From: Nitrospira sp. CG24E
Lineage (GTDB): Bacteria > Nitrospirota > Nitrospiria > Nitrospirales > Nitrospiraceae
Assembly (NCBI GenBank): GCA_002869895.2
Contig: NEWP02000075.1
Location: forward strand, 1-36,870
Length of the DNA stretch: 36,870 bases
Reading direction: 5' to 3'
In this document: positions 1 through 7,934 of the stretch, piece after piece
How positions within the stretch are numbered: the stretch's first letter is position 1
Layout: each line of letters begins with the position of its first letter
The notes under the pieces: generated by a model
The model's input: only the letters and a program-made list of their open reading frames with translations
What the model was told of the DNA's origin: nothing
Database searches by the model: none
Made by a program: the position numbers and the translations under genes

Positions 1-102
1 CAGGATCCTGGCGTAGCGGTCACCGAAGAGGCCCACGAACCGGGAGGCCGCGACGAAGCCCGGGAGCGAGAACAGGGCACGGATGGATGTCGGGTTCTTC
101 AT
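1..102 (-). CDS. Partial ORF of unknown function, runs off left edge
   Basis: A reading frame starts at the ATG on the minus strand at 102 and stays open to the window edge, giving 34 residues that begin MKNPTSIRALFSLPGF and continue to FGDRYARIL. A GGAG lies about 12 bases upstream of the ATG. The C-terminus is outside the window. I do not recognise a function. From memory, short ORFs of this kind occur near mobile elements, which would fit the decayed surroundings, but this is not established here. Confidence 0.4.
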   Translation of the reverse strand, partial: MKNPTSIRALFSLPGFVAASRFVGLFGDRYARIL

Positions 103-179
103 GCGGCTGACTCTGCTCCAGAACCTGCACCAGTTTCACGCGAGGGGGAACGCTTGAAACACCGCCTCAGTCAAGATAT

Positions 180-309
180 TCACACGACATCCGATCTCAG
201 AATGACCCACTGTGATCCGCGAAGACCCTCTTTCTTTAAGCTTGACCTTCTCAAAGGTCACGGGTTTTAGAGAACGGATGTCGTTACTTTCGATGATGTG
301 GAGTGCCAT
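180..309 (-). pseudogene. N-terminal remnant of a nuclease-like protein (decayed)
   Basis: From the ATG at 309 the frame reads MALHIIESNDIRSL followed by KPVTFEKVKLKERG. This resembles the start of a family of presumed PDDEXK-type nucleases that begin MALYEI... and continue ...TTFxxxGxxERxDLQRLLRxQIDVI. After KERG the expected continuation is found only after a one-base shift, as DLQWVILRSDVV, which then hits a stop at 180-182. I read it as a truncated, frameshifted remnant. The unshifted frame continues to 136 but has no recognisable sequence. The family match is from memory and the remnant is short. Confidence 0.4.
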
Positions 310-440
310 GCTGAGCCTCGGTGAGATACGGCGACCCGCAGTGGAGAATTTGCTCACTGAAGAGTAGCAAGTTTCTCCAGGCTGTAAACCTTTACTTCTT
401 TTTCTAACTCCTCGACATCCCATTATCGGTTGGATACGAC

Positions 441-641
441 AATCGGTGAGGTATTCCTGCCGGAGGCGCGAACGTCAATCACGCGCTGGTCAAAGACGGC
501 TGGTGCTGGTGGTATCGGAAGTATGCGCCAGAGGATATCGAATTGGAGAGGCTAGAGACTGAGGCGCAAAAGGCGCAGCGTGCACTGTGGGCCGATCTGC
601 GCCTTGTGCCGCTGTAGGAGTGGCGGGAAAAGAGTAGGTGA
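441..641 (+). pseudogene. Broken thermonuclease (SNase-like) C-terminal fragment
   Basis: The frame from 471 reads NVNHALVKDGWCWWYRKYAP and later LETEAQKAQRALWAD, the typical C-terminal half of bacterial SNase-domain (thermonuclease) proteins. The preceding family motif (VFLPEAR) is present at 451-471 but in a different frame, so a frameshift sits near 465-471. The N-terminal two thirds are missing. A TAG at 615-617 interrupts the usual ...PWEWR ending; EWREKSR follows in frame and ends at 641. The family normally hydrolyses DNA or RNA outside the cytoplasm. This copy cannot be functional. Confidence 0.8.
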
Positions 642-673
642 GCATCGTTGGGCAGAGAAAGGCAGAGCGCTTC

Positions 674-958
674 TCACAACCTCACGAGAAGCCCGGCCTG
701 GCCATGGCCGCCAATTGCCAACTCATGCGGGTACCGACATGGCACTTTCCCCACGTTGCTAATCTGTTGATCGAGGTAGTTCTGCCGCTGCATGTTGATG
801 GTCTCCTAGGCCTCACGCACCAGGATCTCGCTCAAAATGGCCTGCGTCTCTGAGGGATGAAGGTAGCTATTCGCCCCTGATTCCAGATAATCGCCCGCGC
901 CCACCAGGCCCGCTGTCAGCGTTGAACCAAGTATGATGTCGAGCATGAGGTTTCTCAT
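674..958 (-). pseudogene. Small exported protein gene interrupted by an in-frame TAG
   Basis: An ATG at 958 is preceded by GGAGGG six bases upstream. The first 50 codons give MRNLMLDIILGSTLTAGLVG, a plausible signal peptide, then AGDYLESGANSYLHPSE. A TAG at 806-808 stops the frame. The same frame continues directly after it with ETINMQRQNYLDQQISNVGK and ends at 674-676. The uninterrupted product would be about 94 residues. Composition continues smoothly over the stop, so an amber mutation is likelier than two genes. I do not recognise a function. Confidence 0.5.
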
Positions 959-1340
959 GGTGCCCTCCGTAATAGCGCTATATACCTAGCCAGTATACCC
1001 TTCACACCTTCACCACGGCAACCGCCAAGTCCCTGTAAATCGGCTCCAGTCACACCTTGGAACCACATTGAGAAAACCTAATATAAACTAATGGGTCTGA
1101 AGTCTTTTCTTTGACAAGGCCGCTACACTATCAGTAGGCCATGAGAAAAGACTCCCTTTGATTTCCCCTTCAATGAATTCAAGAGGATCAACGATTCAAG
1201 CGTGTCGCATGAACAAGACCATTTCCAGGTGGTTTCAAACGGGGTGTAGGTGCTGACTATGGTTTCAGGGACCTTCTAATTGCTTAGAATGTGTGTCGCG
1301 GACGTGAGGACCTTTCTCCGTTCTCGGAGCGCGTGCCCTA
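959..1340. other. Intergenic, no gene seen
   Basis: No frame with a plausible ribosome site and protein-like composition was found on either strand. The stretch is richer in A and T than the genes around it. No terminator-quality hairpin was seen. Confidence 0.5.
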
Positions 1341-1590
1341 AGAAGGATGGGATGGGATGGGCAGCCTGGTCGATCCTCAAATGCGCGCGTCGAACGAGGG
1401 CCTCTTGATTCCTTACTTTCTCAAGAGGGGGTAGGCAAGCCGTCCTTCCCTGCGCGCATCGAGCGACCACGGTTTTATCGTGGGGGCTCTGCGAGCAAGA
1501 AGGATGGTTGGCTGCCCCCTCGCATCCTTCCGATCGTGCGCATTCCGCGAGCAGGAGGACGACTAGGCTGCCCCTTTTCCCGCTTCCCAC
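1341..1590. repeat. Cluster of three diverged interspersed repeat units
   Basis: Three related blocks follow each other. Each has a core resembling GCGCATCGAGCGAG: near 1383 (GCGCGCGTCGAACGAGGGCC), 1451 (GCGCGCATCGAGCGACC) and 1538 (GTGCGCATTCCGCGAGC). Two also carry AAGGATGGNNGG followed by a GGCAGCC or GGCTGCC box (near 1343 and 1499). Frames through this block translate to Cys/Arg-rich nonsense. The last unit overlaps the 3' end of the ATPase gene, so its final codons lie in or beside repeat sequence. Confidence 0.5.
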
Positions 1591-2807
1591 AACGCGCGCA
1601 CTGGTACTGCATACATCCGGTCGCCAAAGCTGACGCTGGCTTCCCCGTCATACAACACCACGCCTGCGCGAAACTTCTCCCCCGCTGCCGCAGCCAATTT
1701 CCTCAACCCCCTGAAATCCGCAGTCGTCACCGTGGCCGCCGCCTTGACATCGATCCCGGCCACATCGCCCGCACCTCTTTGGAGCACCATATCGACCTCA
1801 TATCCGTCCTTGTCCCGGAAATGATGGAAGTTGAGGTCCCACTTCTGCCAACTCGCTTGCTTCCTCAGTTCCTGATAAATGAAGGTCTCCAAAAGCTGTC
1901 CCAACATCGTTCGATCCGCCTGAAGCCCGTCAGAATCCACACCAAGGACAGCAGCGGCGACCCCTGTATCGCTCATGTGCAGCTTTGGGGTCTTGATCAA
2001 ACGGCTGAGATGGTTGCTATGCCACGATGGCAGTTCCTCCAGCAAAAAGACCCGCTCCAGCAGGGTCACGTAGTCGCGAATGGTCGGGCGGCTCACGTGA
2101 AACGGTCCGGCTAGATCCGTGATGTTCAACAGCCGCGCTGACTGCGAGGACGCAAGGGCCAGCAATCTGGGCATGATGTTGATCGAACCGATGCGCGCCA
2201 AATCACGCACATCGCGCTGCACCATTGTCTCGACATAATCCCGATACCATGCTGCCCGAGGTGCAGAGGCCGTCCGAACCAGTGCCGCAGGATACCCACC
2301 CGCAGTGATGCGATGGGCGAGCTCGGCGCCCAGCCGTTCAAAACGGCGCATCTTGAATCGCCCGCTGAATAACAAGGCAAGAAAGTCCGTCGATTGGCCG
2401 CCCAGTTCCGATTGCGCCAGGGGGAATAGGCGAAGTATGGCCATACGCCCGGCAAGAGAGTCGGCAAGCCTGGGCAAAAGCAACACATTGGCTGACCCGG
2501 TCAGCAGGAACCTGCCTGGAGTACGCTCGCGATCGACGTGGTTTTTGAGCGCGCTAAACAGTTGGGGCACATGCTGGACTTCGTCCAGCATAACTTTCGG
2601 CGGCAAATCCATGACAAAACCCAGCGGATCTCGCTCTGCAGCCGCGCGCACCACATCGTCGTCGAAGCTAAAATACGCATAGCCTCGCTTCTCCCCAACC
2701 ATTCGGGCCAGAGTCGTTTTCCCACACTGGCGAGGGCCATGAATCAGAACAGCCGGGCTGTCGGCAAGTGCGTCAAGTAGGCGAGATTCGGCAAACCGAG
2801 GATACAA
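1563..2807 (-). CDS. AAA ATPase with DUF4143-type C-terminal domain
   Basis: This 414-residue protein has a Walker A motif GPRQCGKT at residues 24-31 and a Walker B-like VMLDEVQ near residue 73. A sensor-like LLTGSANVLLL lies near residue 100. The C-terminal half carries the DUF4143-type region, including SDTGVAAAVLG and the nuclease-fold-like GYEVDMVLQ...GIDVKAAATV. Proteins of this family (AAA_14 plus DUF4143) are common accessory ATPases. A role in DNA processing or defence is often proposed but not proven. The start is a TTG at 2807, chosen because MYPRFAESRLLDAL matches the usual N-terminus of the family. No strong ribosome site precedes it. It stands alone beside repeats and gene remnants. 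Confidence 0.85.
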   Translation of the reverse strand: MYPRFAESRLLDALADSPAVLIHGPRQCGKTTLARMVGEKRGYAYFSFDDDVVRAAAERDPLGFVMDLPPKVMLDEVQHVPQLFSALKNHVDRERTPGRFLLTGSANVLLLPRLADSLAGRMAILRLFPLAQSELGGQSTDFLALLFSGRFKMRRFERLGAELAHRITAGGYPAALVRTASAPRAAWYRDYVETMVQRDVRDLARIGSINIMPRLLALASSQSARLLNITDLAGPFHVSRPTIRDYVTLLERVFLLEELPSWHSNHLSRLIKTPKLHMSDTGVAAAVLGVDSDGLQADRTMLGQLLETFIYQELRKQASWQKWDLNFHHFRDKDGYEVDMVLQRGAGDVAGIDVKAAATVTTADFRGLRKLAAAAGEKFRAGVVLYDGEASVSFGDRMYAVPVRALWEAGKGAA

Positions 2808-2824
2808 CTTACGTGATGGTATGA

Positions 2825-2890
2825 CGGCTAATCGTAATCCAGATGATCGGCTAACTGCAAGGTTATGTGTCGGCTAATTGAAAGGTTGTG
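2825..2890. repeat. Three 23-bp-spaced direct repeats (possible IS end)
   Basis: CGGCTAACTGCAAGGTTATG at 2848 and CGGCTAATTGAAAGGTTGTG at 2871 are direct repeats exactly 23 bp apart. A decayed copy, CGGCTAATCGTAAT, sits another 23 bp upstream at 2825. Multiple short repeats at a terminus are typical of IS21-family ends, so this may be the scar of such an element next to the ATPase start. No transposase remains. Confidence 0.45.
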
Positions 2891-2936
2891 CATGCTCTAA
2901 CGGGGACAGCGCCCCCGTCTGAGGGGCGGGGATGTA

Positions 2937-3031
2937 GGCTGAAGGCTGAAGGTCAGAAAACTCAGAACCCAAAACTTTCGGGGTTTCGGGTAACGAGTTT
3001 CGAGTTCCTAGTTTCGAGTTTCTAGTCCTAA
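2937..3031. repeat. Heptamer tandem arrays (GGCTGAA and GTTTCGA types)
   Basis: Positions 2937-2978 read in steps of seven as GGCTGAA, GGCTGAA, GGTCAGA, AAACTCA, GAACCCA, AAACTTT. Positions 2983-3031 read GTTTCGG, GTAACGA, GTTTCGA, GTTCCTA, GTTTCGA, GTTTCTA, GTCCTAA. The 16-bp string at 3011-3026 (GTTTCGAGTTTCTAGT) recurs as its exact reverse complement at 6944-6959, so the pair brackets oxidase 1. Confidence 0.75.
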
Positions 3032-3621
3032 TGAAGCTACTTAGCTATTTAATCTCAAGGCCGAAGGCCGAAGCGCAAGGAGAGAATAAATACCTTGTTC
3101 CCGCTTTGTGCCTCTGATCTGCTTCCATGAGCCTTCAGCCTGATCCCCCGTCAGCCTATCAACCTCTGCAGCCACGTGCTGAAATCTAAAATTTTCAACT
3201 CGAAGCCTGCCGCGAGAAGCCCGCGTAAGCAGATCTGTATTGCTTATCGCCTCTGTCAACCCTTCGTTAGTAGGGGACATCCATACTTAGGTGCGATAGG
3301 TATCGACTGCCGCTCTGTTCTAAGTTGGGGCGCCGGTGTTTAGATAATATTTAACATGTATTTAGGTAACCTTTAGTCTGTGTTTGAGTGATTCTTAATC
3401 GGATGGCCGGCTGGAGGCAGCCTGGTTTCTCCGGTTTGTTTGGTTGGTTTGGTTCTCGGAGCGAAAGCAACTACACAGATAAAACACAGGACATTCACGA
3501 GATTAGGCCGGATAGACCGAAAGAGACAGGGAGTAACAGGTTGTATTTTTAAACCTCATGGCGATGACCTTCTGTGGCCGGATGGGTAGAAATCGTCTGA
3601 ATAGATGGGAGGAGGGTTATT
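3032..3621. other. Intergenic leader region of oxidase 1
   Basis: No convincing gene is present. A frame at 3041-3280 on the minus strand has no ribosome site and an ordinary random composition. A nonamer array lies at 3424-3459, and AT-rich sequence at 3335-3400 is the likeliest promoter area, though no clear -35/-10 pair stood out. Confidence 0.5.
3424..3459. repeat. Nonamer tandem array (GGTTTGTTT type)
   Basis: Four successive 9-bp units can be read: GGTTTCTCC, GGTTTGTTT, GGTTGGTTT and GGTTCTCGG. The same unit GGTTTGTTT occurs in the spacer at 12214, at the other end of the copper cassette. Confidence 0.65.
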
Positions 3622-6600
3622 ATGTCTGCGTATTTACCGCCGGATGCCTCGAAGAGACGGGTGCGCGAAGCGCAAAATGCGCGGAACAATCGCGCGGAGA
3701 TTGTGAAGGCCCTGTCCCAGGGCCAGATTACCAGACGCGATCTCAACAAGTGGGGTCTCTTTACCGCCGCCGGTCTCCTGATCGCCAAGAACGGCTTGAG
3801 CCCCTTCGCCAAGAGCGCCTTTGCCCAGGGTGTGACCGGCGTCCCTCTGACGCCGCTGAACGGCGCCGTTCCATTTTCTCACGCGATGCCGAGGCTCCAT
3901 GATGTGCCGCCGATGCCCCTGACGAAGCTCGTGCAGCCGAACGGCGAGTGGGATGCCCTGTGGCCGGCCAGCCTCCCGCAGGCGGGCCCGGCGGCGAAAC
4001 GGCTCTCCTATCACACAGACTTCAGCGCGCACCAGGCAGGCAATACTCCTTTGAATCCCTTTATCAATCCGATCACGAAGCGGGGCCCCATGGAAGGCCG
4101 CCCGCCAGGCGAATGGTTCGGCCATCAGCGTTGGAAGGAGTTTTTTCCGCAAGTCGGCTATGTCCTGGCGATGGGAGAATGCACGACCGGGACCCGCTTT
4201 CACCAGGCCTGGCCGGATCAAGGGCCAAACAAGGCCTGGCCCATGTATCACTTTGAGGGGTTCGGGCAGCGGGGGAGCTTGCCGATCCCCCTCTTGAAGG
4301 GGCGCTACGGGGAACCGATGGTCATGCGGTTCTTTAACAACCTGCCGGCGGACCGCACGAACAACGGCGGGTTTGGCCGCAATGAGTTTTCCACCCATTT
4401 CCACAATGCCCACAACGGCGCTGAGAGCGATGGCGCCTCCAATGCCTATCACTTCCCTGGAACCTTCTACGACTACCATTGGGGAACGACCCTGGCGCGG
4501 CATGACATGACCATCCGGGACGCTACAGATCGTCGTGCCTCCGGGCCTGACGGCCACGGCGGGTTGATCAATGTGCCCGGCGATTTCCGCGAACTGCAGG
4601 GCACTATGTGGTTCCACGACCACCGGTTTTTCTTCACCGCCGAGAACGTCTACAAGGGCAGCGCTGCGATGATGAACTACTACAGCGGGCCGGACCGGGG
4701 GAATGAAGTCCTCGACGACGGGGTGAACCACCGGCTCCCCAGCGGCAGCCTGCTGGATTGGGGGAACATCGATTTCGACGTGAACCTCTTTATCTCCGAC
4801 GCGGCGACGGATCTGGATGGACAGTATTTCTTCGACATCTTTACGACCGACGGGTTCGTGGGGGATCGGCTGCTGGTCAACTTCGCCTGGAAACCCTACA
4901 TGGAGGTGCTGCCCAGGAAGTATCGGTTCCGTCTCATCGACGGTTCCATGTCGCGGTTTATTCAGATGTGTTTGGCCGATCAGAACGGCAACTTCGTGCC
5001 GTTCCAATTCATCGCCAACGACGGCAACTTTGTCGTCAATCCGATCACGCTGACCCAGCTCGACCAGCAGGGCACGGCGGAACGGTACGACATCGTCGTG
5101 GACTTCTCCCGTTTCCGCCCTGGCGACAAGATCTATCTGGTGAACCTGCTGCAGCAGACAGACGGGCGCAAGCCTGACGGGGCTCTGCCGCTGGCCAGGG
5201 CTCTGGCCCAAGATTCGCCGGACCCTGCCGTCGGGGCCGTGATGGAATTCCGGATCGTGACCGAAGTCGAGAGTGTGGATGTGCCGGGCCATATCCATCG
5301 TGCCAGTGACCCGGATCCGAGTCGCGTGCCTCTGACCTTGACCGAGCAGATTCCCATCGTGGCTCCGGTGCGTGAGCGGCATGTCGAGTTCGGGCGATCC
5401 GGCAACGGGGATTCGCGAGATCTCGTCACGGGGGAGTGCAATCCCGACTGTCCGGAGAATATGCCGTTTCCCTGGACCATCAAGGTCAATGGGGAATCCT
5501 CACACTCCATGAATGCCAACCGCATCTCGCTCTTGATTCCGAAACCGGGTGAGGTCGAACATTGGACCTATCAGAACGGCGGCGGAGGCTGGGACCATCC
5601 GATCCACCTCCACTTCGAAGAGGGTGTGACGATGAATCGGGGCAACGATTCCATTCCGGAGATGGAGCGACTTGTCAGAAAAGATGTCTGGCGGTTGCGG
5701 CCCAGCGGCTCGGTGAAGTTCCAGGTGCGCTTCGGTGAATATGGCGGGGCCTATGTGAACCAGTGCCACAACACGGTCCACGAAGACTTTGCCATGTTGC
5801 TGCGCTACCAGATCCTGACGGATAAGGACAACCCGAATTCCTCGAATGTCCACGTGGACATCATTCCCACGCCGATTCCCTCGCCGGACGGCTGCACCTA
5901 TATGACGCCGGATGTCTTGGCGGAGGGGAACCCCTTGGGGAACCAGGTCACGGTTTCTGCTGCGCCGGTTATCAGTTCGGCGCCGATTCTGGCAGCGACG
6001 GTGGGCGCAGCCTACAGCTACGACGTGAATGCCACTGATGCGAACGGCGATACCCTGACCTACAGCCTGGACACAGCGCCAAGCGGCATGGGTATCAACG
6101 GAGCTTCAGGGCAGATCACATGGGTGCCGACTGTGGGACAGATGGGCGCCAATCCGGTGACGGTGCGGGTGGCGGACCCGAAATCCCTCTTCGCGACCCA
6201 GTCCTTCACTGTCACTGTGGCGCAGACTGCAGTAGCACCGGTGATCACCTCGACGCCGATCCTGACGGCGAAGGTCGGCACCGCCTATCGCTACGACGTG
6301 GACGCCACGGACGCCAACGGCGACGCCTTGGCCTATCGGTTAGTGGCGCCGATCCCGGCCGGCATGACGATCAACCAGACAACCGGGCTGATCAGTTGGA
6401 CGCCTACGGCCAATGGGACGTTCTCTGTGACGGTGCGAGCGACGGATCCGGGCGGTCTGTTTGGCAGCCAGTCGTTCAACGTGTCTGTGACGGCCAATGC
6501 CGCGCCGGTCATTACGTCGCGGCCGCCTCTGACCGGTAAAGTGGGTGTGCCCTACAACTATACGGTGATTGCGACAGATCCCGACGGGGATGCGATCACC

Positions 6601-6768
6601 TATCGCGGTAGTGGGCTCGGCAACCCCGGTAATTTCTCGGTCAACGCGACCACCGGCGTCGTCAGTTGGACGCCGGCGCTGGCGGGGAATATCCGGATCC
6701 GGGTACGGGCGAGCGATACAGCTGGTAAGACGGTCGAGCAGAGCTTCTATGTGCAGGTGGCGGTGTAG
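3622..6768 (+). CDS. Multicopper oxidase 1, Tat-exported, with three cadherin-like domains
   Basis: This 1048-residue protein starts at an ATG 7 bases after GGAGGAGGG. A twin-arginine-type signal (TRRDLNKWG, residues 37-45) is followed by a hydrophobic segment ending near SAFAQ. The multicopper oxidase core spans about residues 130-750. Copper motifs are H259-F-H261, H332-D-H334, HPIHLH at 659-664 and QCHNTVHEDFAM at 714-725. C715, H720 and M725 fit the type-1 copper site. The first residue of the usual HCH triplet is Gln714, so one type-3 His ligand is missing. Residues from about 776 on form three He_PIG/dystroglycan-type cadherin-like domains (each about 87 residues, with DANGD and ITWVPT/ISWTPT motifs). 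The core normally couples substrate oxidation to O2 reduction at the cell surface or periplasm. The substrate (metal, phenolic or cytochrome) cannot be told from sequence. Confidence 0.93.
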   Translation: MSAYLPPDASKRRVREAQNARNNRAEIVKALSQGQITRRDLNKWGLFTAAGLLIAKNGLSPFAKSAFAQGVTGVPLTPLNGAVPFSHAMPRLHDVPPMPLTKLVQPNGEWDALWPASLPQAGPAAKRLSYHTDFSAHQAGNTPLNPFINPITKRGPMEGRPPGEWFGHQRWKEFFPQVGYVLAMGECTTGTRFHQAWPDQGPNKAWPMYHFEGFGQRGSLPIPLLKGRYGEPMVMRFFNNLPADRTNNGGFGRNEFSTHFHNAHNGAESDGASNAYHFPGTFYDYHWGTTLARHDMTIRDATDRRASGPDGHGGLINVPGDFRELQGTMWFHDHRFFFTAENVYKGSAAMMNYYSGPDRGNEVLDDGVNHRLPSGSLLDWGNIDFDVNLFISDAATDLDGQYFFDIFTTDGFVGDRLLVNFAWKPYMEVLPRKYRFRLIDGSMSRFIQMCLADQNGNFVPFQFIANDGNFVVNPITLTQLDQQGTAERYDIVVDFSRFRPGDKIYLVNLLQQTDGRKPDGALPLARALAQDSPDPAVGAVMEFRIVTEVESVDVPGHIHRASDPDPSRVPLTLTEQIPIVAPVRERHVEFGRSGNGDSRDLVTGECNPDCPENMPFPWTIKVNGESSHSMNANRISLLIPKPGEVEHWTYQNGGGGWDHPIHLHFEEGVTMNRGNDSIPEMERLVRKDVWRLRPSGSVKFQVRFGEYGGAYVNQCHNTVHEDFAMLLRYQILTDKDNPNSSNVHVDIIPTPIPSPDGCTYMTPDVLAEGNPLGNQVTVSAAPVISSAPILAATVGAAYSYDVNATDANGDTLTYSLDTAPSGMGINGASGQITWVPTVGQMGANPVTVRVADPKSLFATQSFTVTVAQTAVAPVITSTPILTAKVGTAYRYDVDATDANGDALAYRLVAPIPAGMTINQTTGLISWTPTANGTFSVTVRATDPGGLFGSQSFNVSVTANAAPVITSRPPLTGKVGVPYNYTVIATDPDGDAITYRGSGLGNPGNFSVNATTGVVSWTPALAGNIRIRVRASDTAGKTVEQSFYVQVAV

Positions 6769-6772
6769 GAAT

Positions 6773-6835
6773 AGTAAGTAGCGAGTAGTAAGTAGAAAGT
6801 ATCAAAGAGTAAGTGGTGAGTAGTAAGTAGAAAGT
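6773..6835. repeat. Heptamer tandem array, nine units (AGTAAGT type)
   Basis: Exactly nine 7-bp units follow the oxidase 1 stop: AGTAAGT, AGCGAGT, AGTAAGT, AGAAAGT, ATCAAAG, AGTAAGT, GGTGAGT, AGTAAGT, AGAAAGT. The first unit starts four bases after the stop codon. Confidence 0.85.
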
Positions 6836-6919
6836 TGCCGGATTGAAGGGACTGGCTCCTGCCTCTGGCAGGTGCCTGTCCCTGTCTGAGAAACGGGTTT
6901 CGAGTTACCGATTCGACCT

Positions 6920-7030
6920 GAAACTCAAAACGAGATACTCCAAACTAGAAACTCGAAACATGAAACAAGCAACTTCCCCGCGCTTCATGCTTCACGCTTC
7001 ACGTTTCACGTCTCAGGTCTCACGCTTCAC
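6920..7030. repeat. Heptamer arrays running into the SCO-cytochrome coding start
   Basis: Positions 6920-6975 read GAAACTC, AAAACGA, GATACTC, CAAACTA, GAAACTC, GAAACAT, GAAACAA, GCAACTT. After a six-base gap, 6982-7030 reads GCTTCAT, GCTTCAC, GCTTCAC, GTTTCAC, GTCTCAG, GTCTCAC, GCTTCAC. The first array contains the ATG at 6960. The second encodes the residues just before the hydrophobic part of the signal peptide. Its unit is the reverse complement of the GTGAAGC unit used at 7931 and 9248. Confidence 0.85.
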
Positions 7031-7934
7031 GATCTGCGCGCTGCTCCTGTGGGTTTTCTGCGCAGCGCTCACAGCCTCTCCTGCATCTGCCGGGACTTGG
7101 GGCGCTTCCTACATTCCGAACGTACCGCTTGTGACCCAGGACGGGCAGACTGTCCGGCTTTACGACGACTTGATTAAGAACAAGATCGTCTTGATCAACT
7201 TCATCTACGCCAGTTGCAAAGAAGTCTGTCCCCTCGTGACGGCCCGTATGGCACAACTCCAGAAGGCCCTGGGAGACCATGTCGGGCGCGACATCTTTCT
7301 TTACTCGATCACGCTCGATCCGGAGCATGACACGCCGGCGGTGCTGAAGCAGCATGCGAAGGCCTTTCACGCAGGGCCCGGCTGGCTGTTTCTGACAGGA
7401 AAGCCGGAAGACGTCGCCACAGCCCGCTACAAACTCGGAGAGCGTGGGAAGGGTTTGTCGGACCACCGCAACGACGCGATGGCCGGAAATGGCGCAACCG
7501 ATGATTGGGAGCGTACGTCCCTCTTCGAGGATACGGGGAAACTCGCTCTGGTGATGCTCAATATGGATCCGGCATTTCGGGCTAAGAAAGGCAATGTGCC
7601 TGGCAGCGCCTACGCCGATATGTCGCCGGTCCCCTATGTGAACCAGCCGGGGCAAGCCCTCTTCGTCAAGACCTGTGCCTCCTGTCACAGCATCGGACAG
7701 GGTGATTTGGGCGGACCGGATCTCCAGGGAGTGACGTCGAGGAGAGATCGAGCCTGGCTCTCTCAGTTTCTTCAAGCGCCCAATGTGATGCGGGCGAAGA
7801 AGGATCCGATCGCGGTGGCGCTATCCGCAAAGTTCCCCGGCGTCGTCATGCCCAATCTGGGTCTGTCGGAAACGGATGTGGGAGATCTGCTGGCCTATCT
7901 GGACAACAGGACGGCAAGGCTCAGAATGCCGTGA
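6960..7934 (+). CDS. SCO1/SenC-cytochrome c fusion protein
   Basis: With the start at 6960 the product has 324 residues; an ATG at 6987 is an alternative, and neither has a good ribosome site. A signal peptide (ICALLLWVFCAALTASPASA) precedes a SCO1/SenC thioredoxin-like domain with the copper/redox motif CKEVC at residues 86-90 and SITLDPEHDTP further on. The third expected SCO copper ligand, a His, is replaced by Asp in LFEDTGKLALVM. A C-terminal class I cytochrome c domain carries CASCH at 239-243 and a candidate Met ligand in VVMPNLGLSE. SCO proteins deliver copper to oxidases or reduce their thiols. The fused heme suggests an electron-transfer partner. Its place after oxidase 1 suggests it serves that enzyme. 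Confidence 0.88.
   Translation: MKQATSPRFMLHASRFTSQVSRFTICALLLWVFCAALTASPASAGTWGASYIPNVPLVTQDGQTVRLYDDLIKNKIVLINFIYASCKEVCPLVTARMAQLQKALGDHVGRDIFLYSITLDPEHDTPAVLKQHAKAFHAGPGWLFLTGKPEDVATARYKLGERGKGLSDHRNDAMAGNGATDDWERTSLFEDTGKLALVMLNMDPAFRAKKGNVPGSAYADMSPVPYVNQPGQALFVKTCASCHSIGQGDLGGPDLQGVTSRRDRAWLSQFLQAPNVMRAKKDPIAVALSAKFPGVVMPNLGLSETDVGDLLAYLDNRTARLRMP

Noticed and set aside
1276-1590. Minus-strand 104-codon frame through the repeat cluster
   Set aside because: The sequence is the translation of repeat units, rich in Cys and Arg, without a ribosome site.
1347-2114. Plus-strand open frame across the repeat cluster and the ATPase gene
   Set aside because: It is antisense to the conserved ATPase and starts inside repeats.
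3041-3280. 79-codon minus-strand frame upstream of oxidase 1
   Set aside because: No ribosome site, no signal or domain, and it lies among tandem repeat sequence.
3634-5382. Long minus-strand open frame (582 codons) opposite oxidase 1
   Set aside because: It is a shadow of the oxidase gene: His/Arg/Val-rich composition, no family resemblance, and the plus strand has clear copper motifs.
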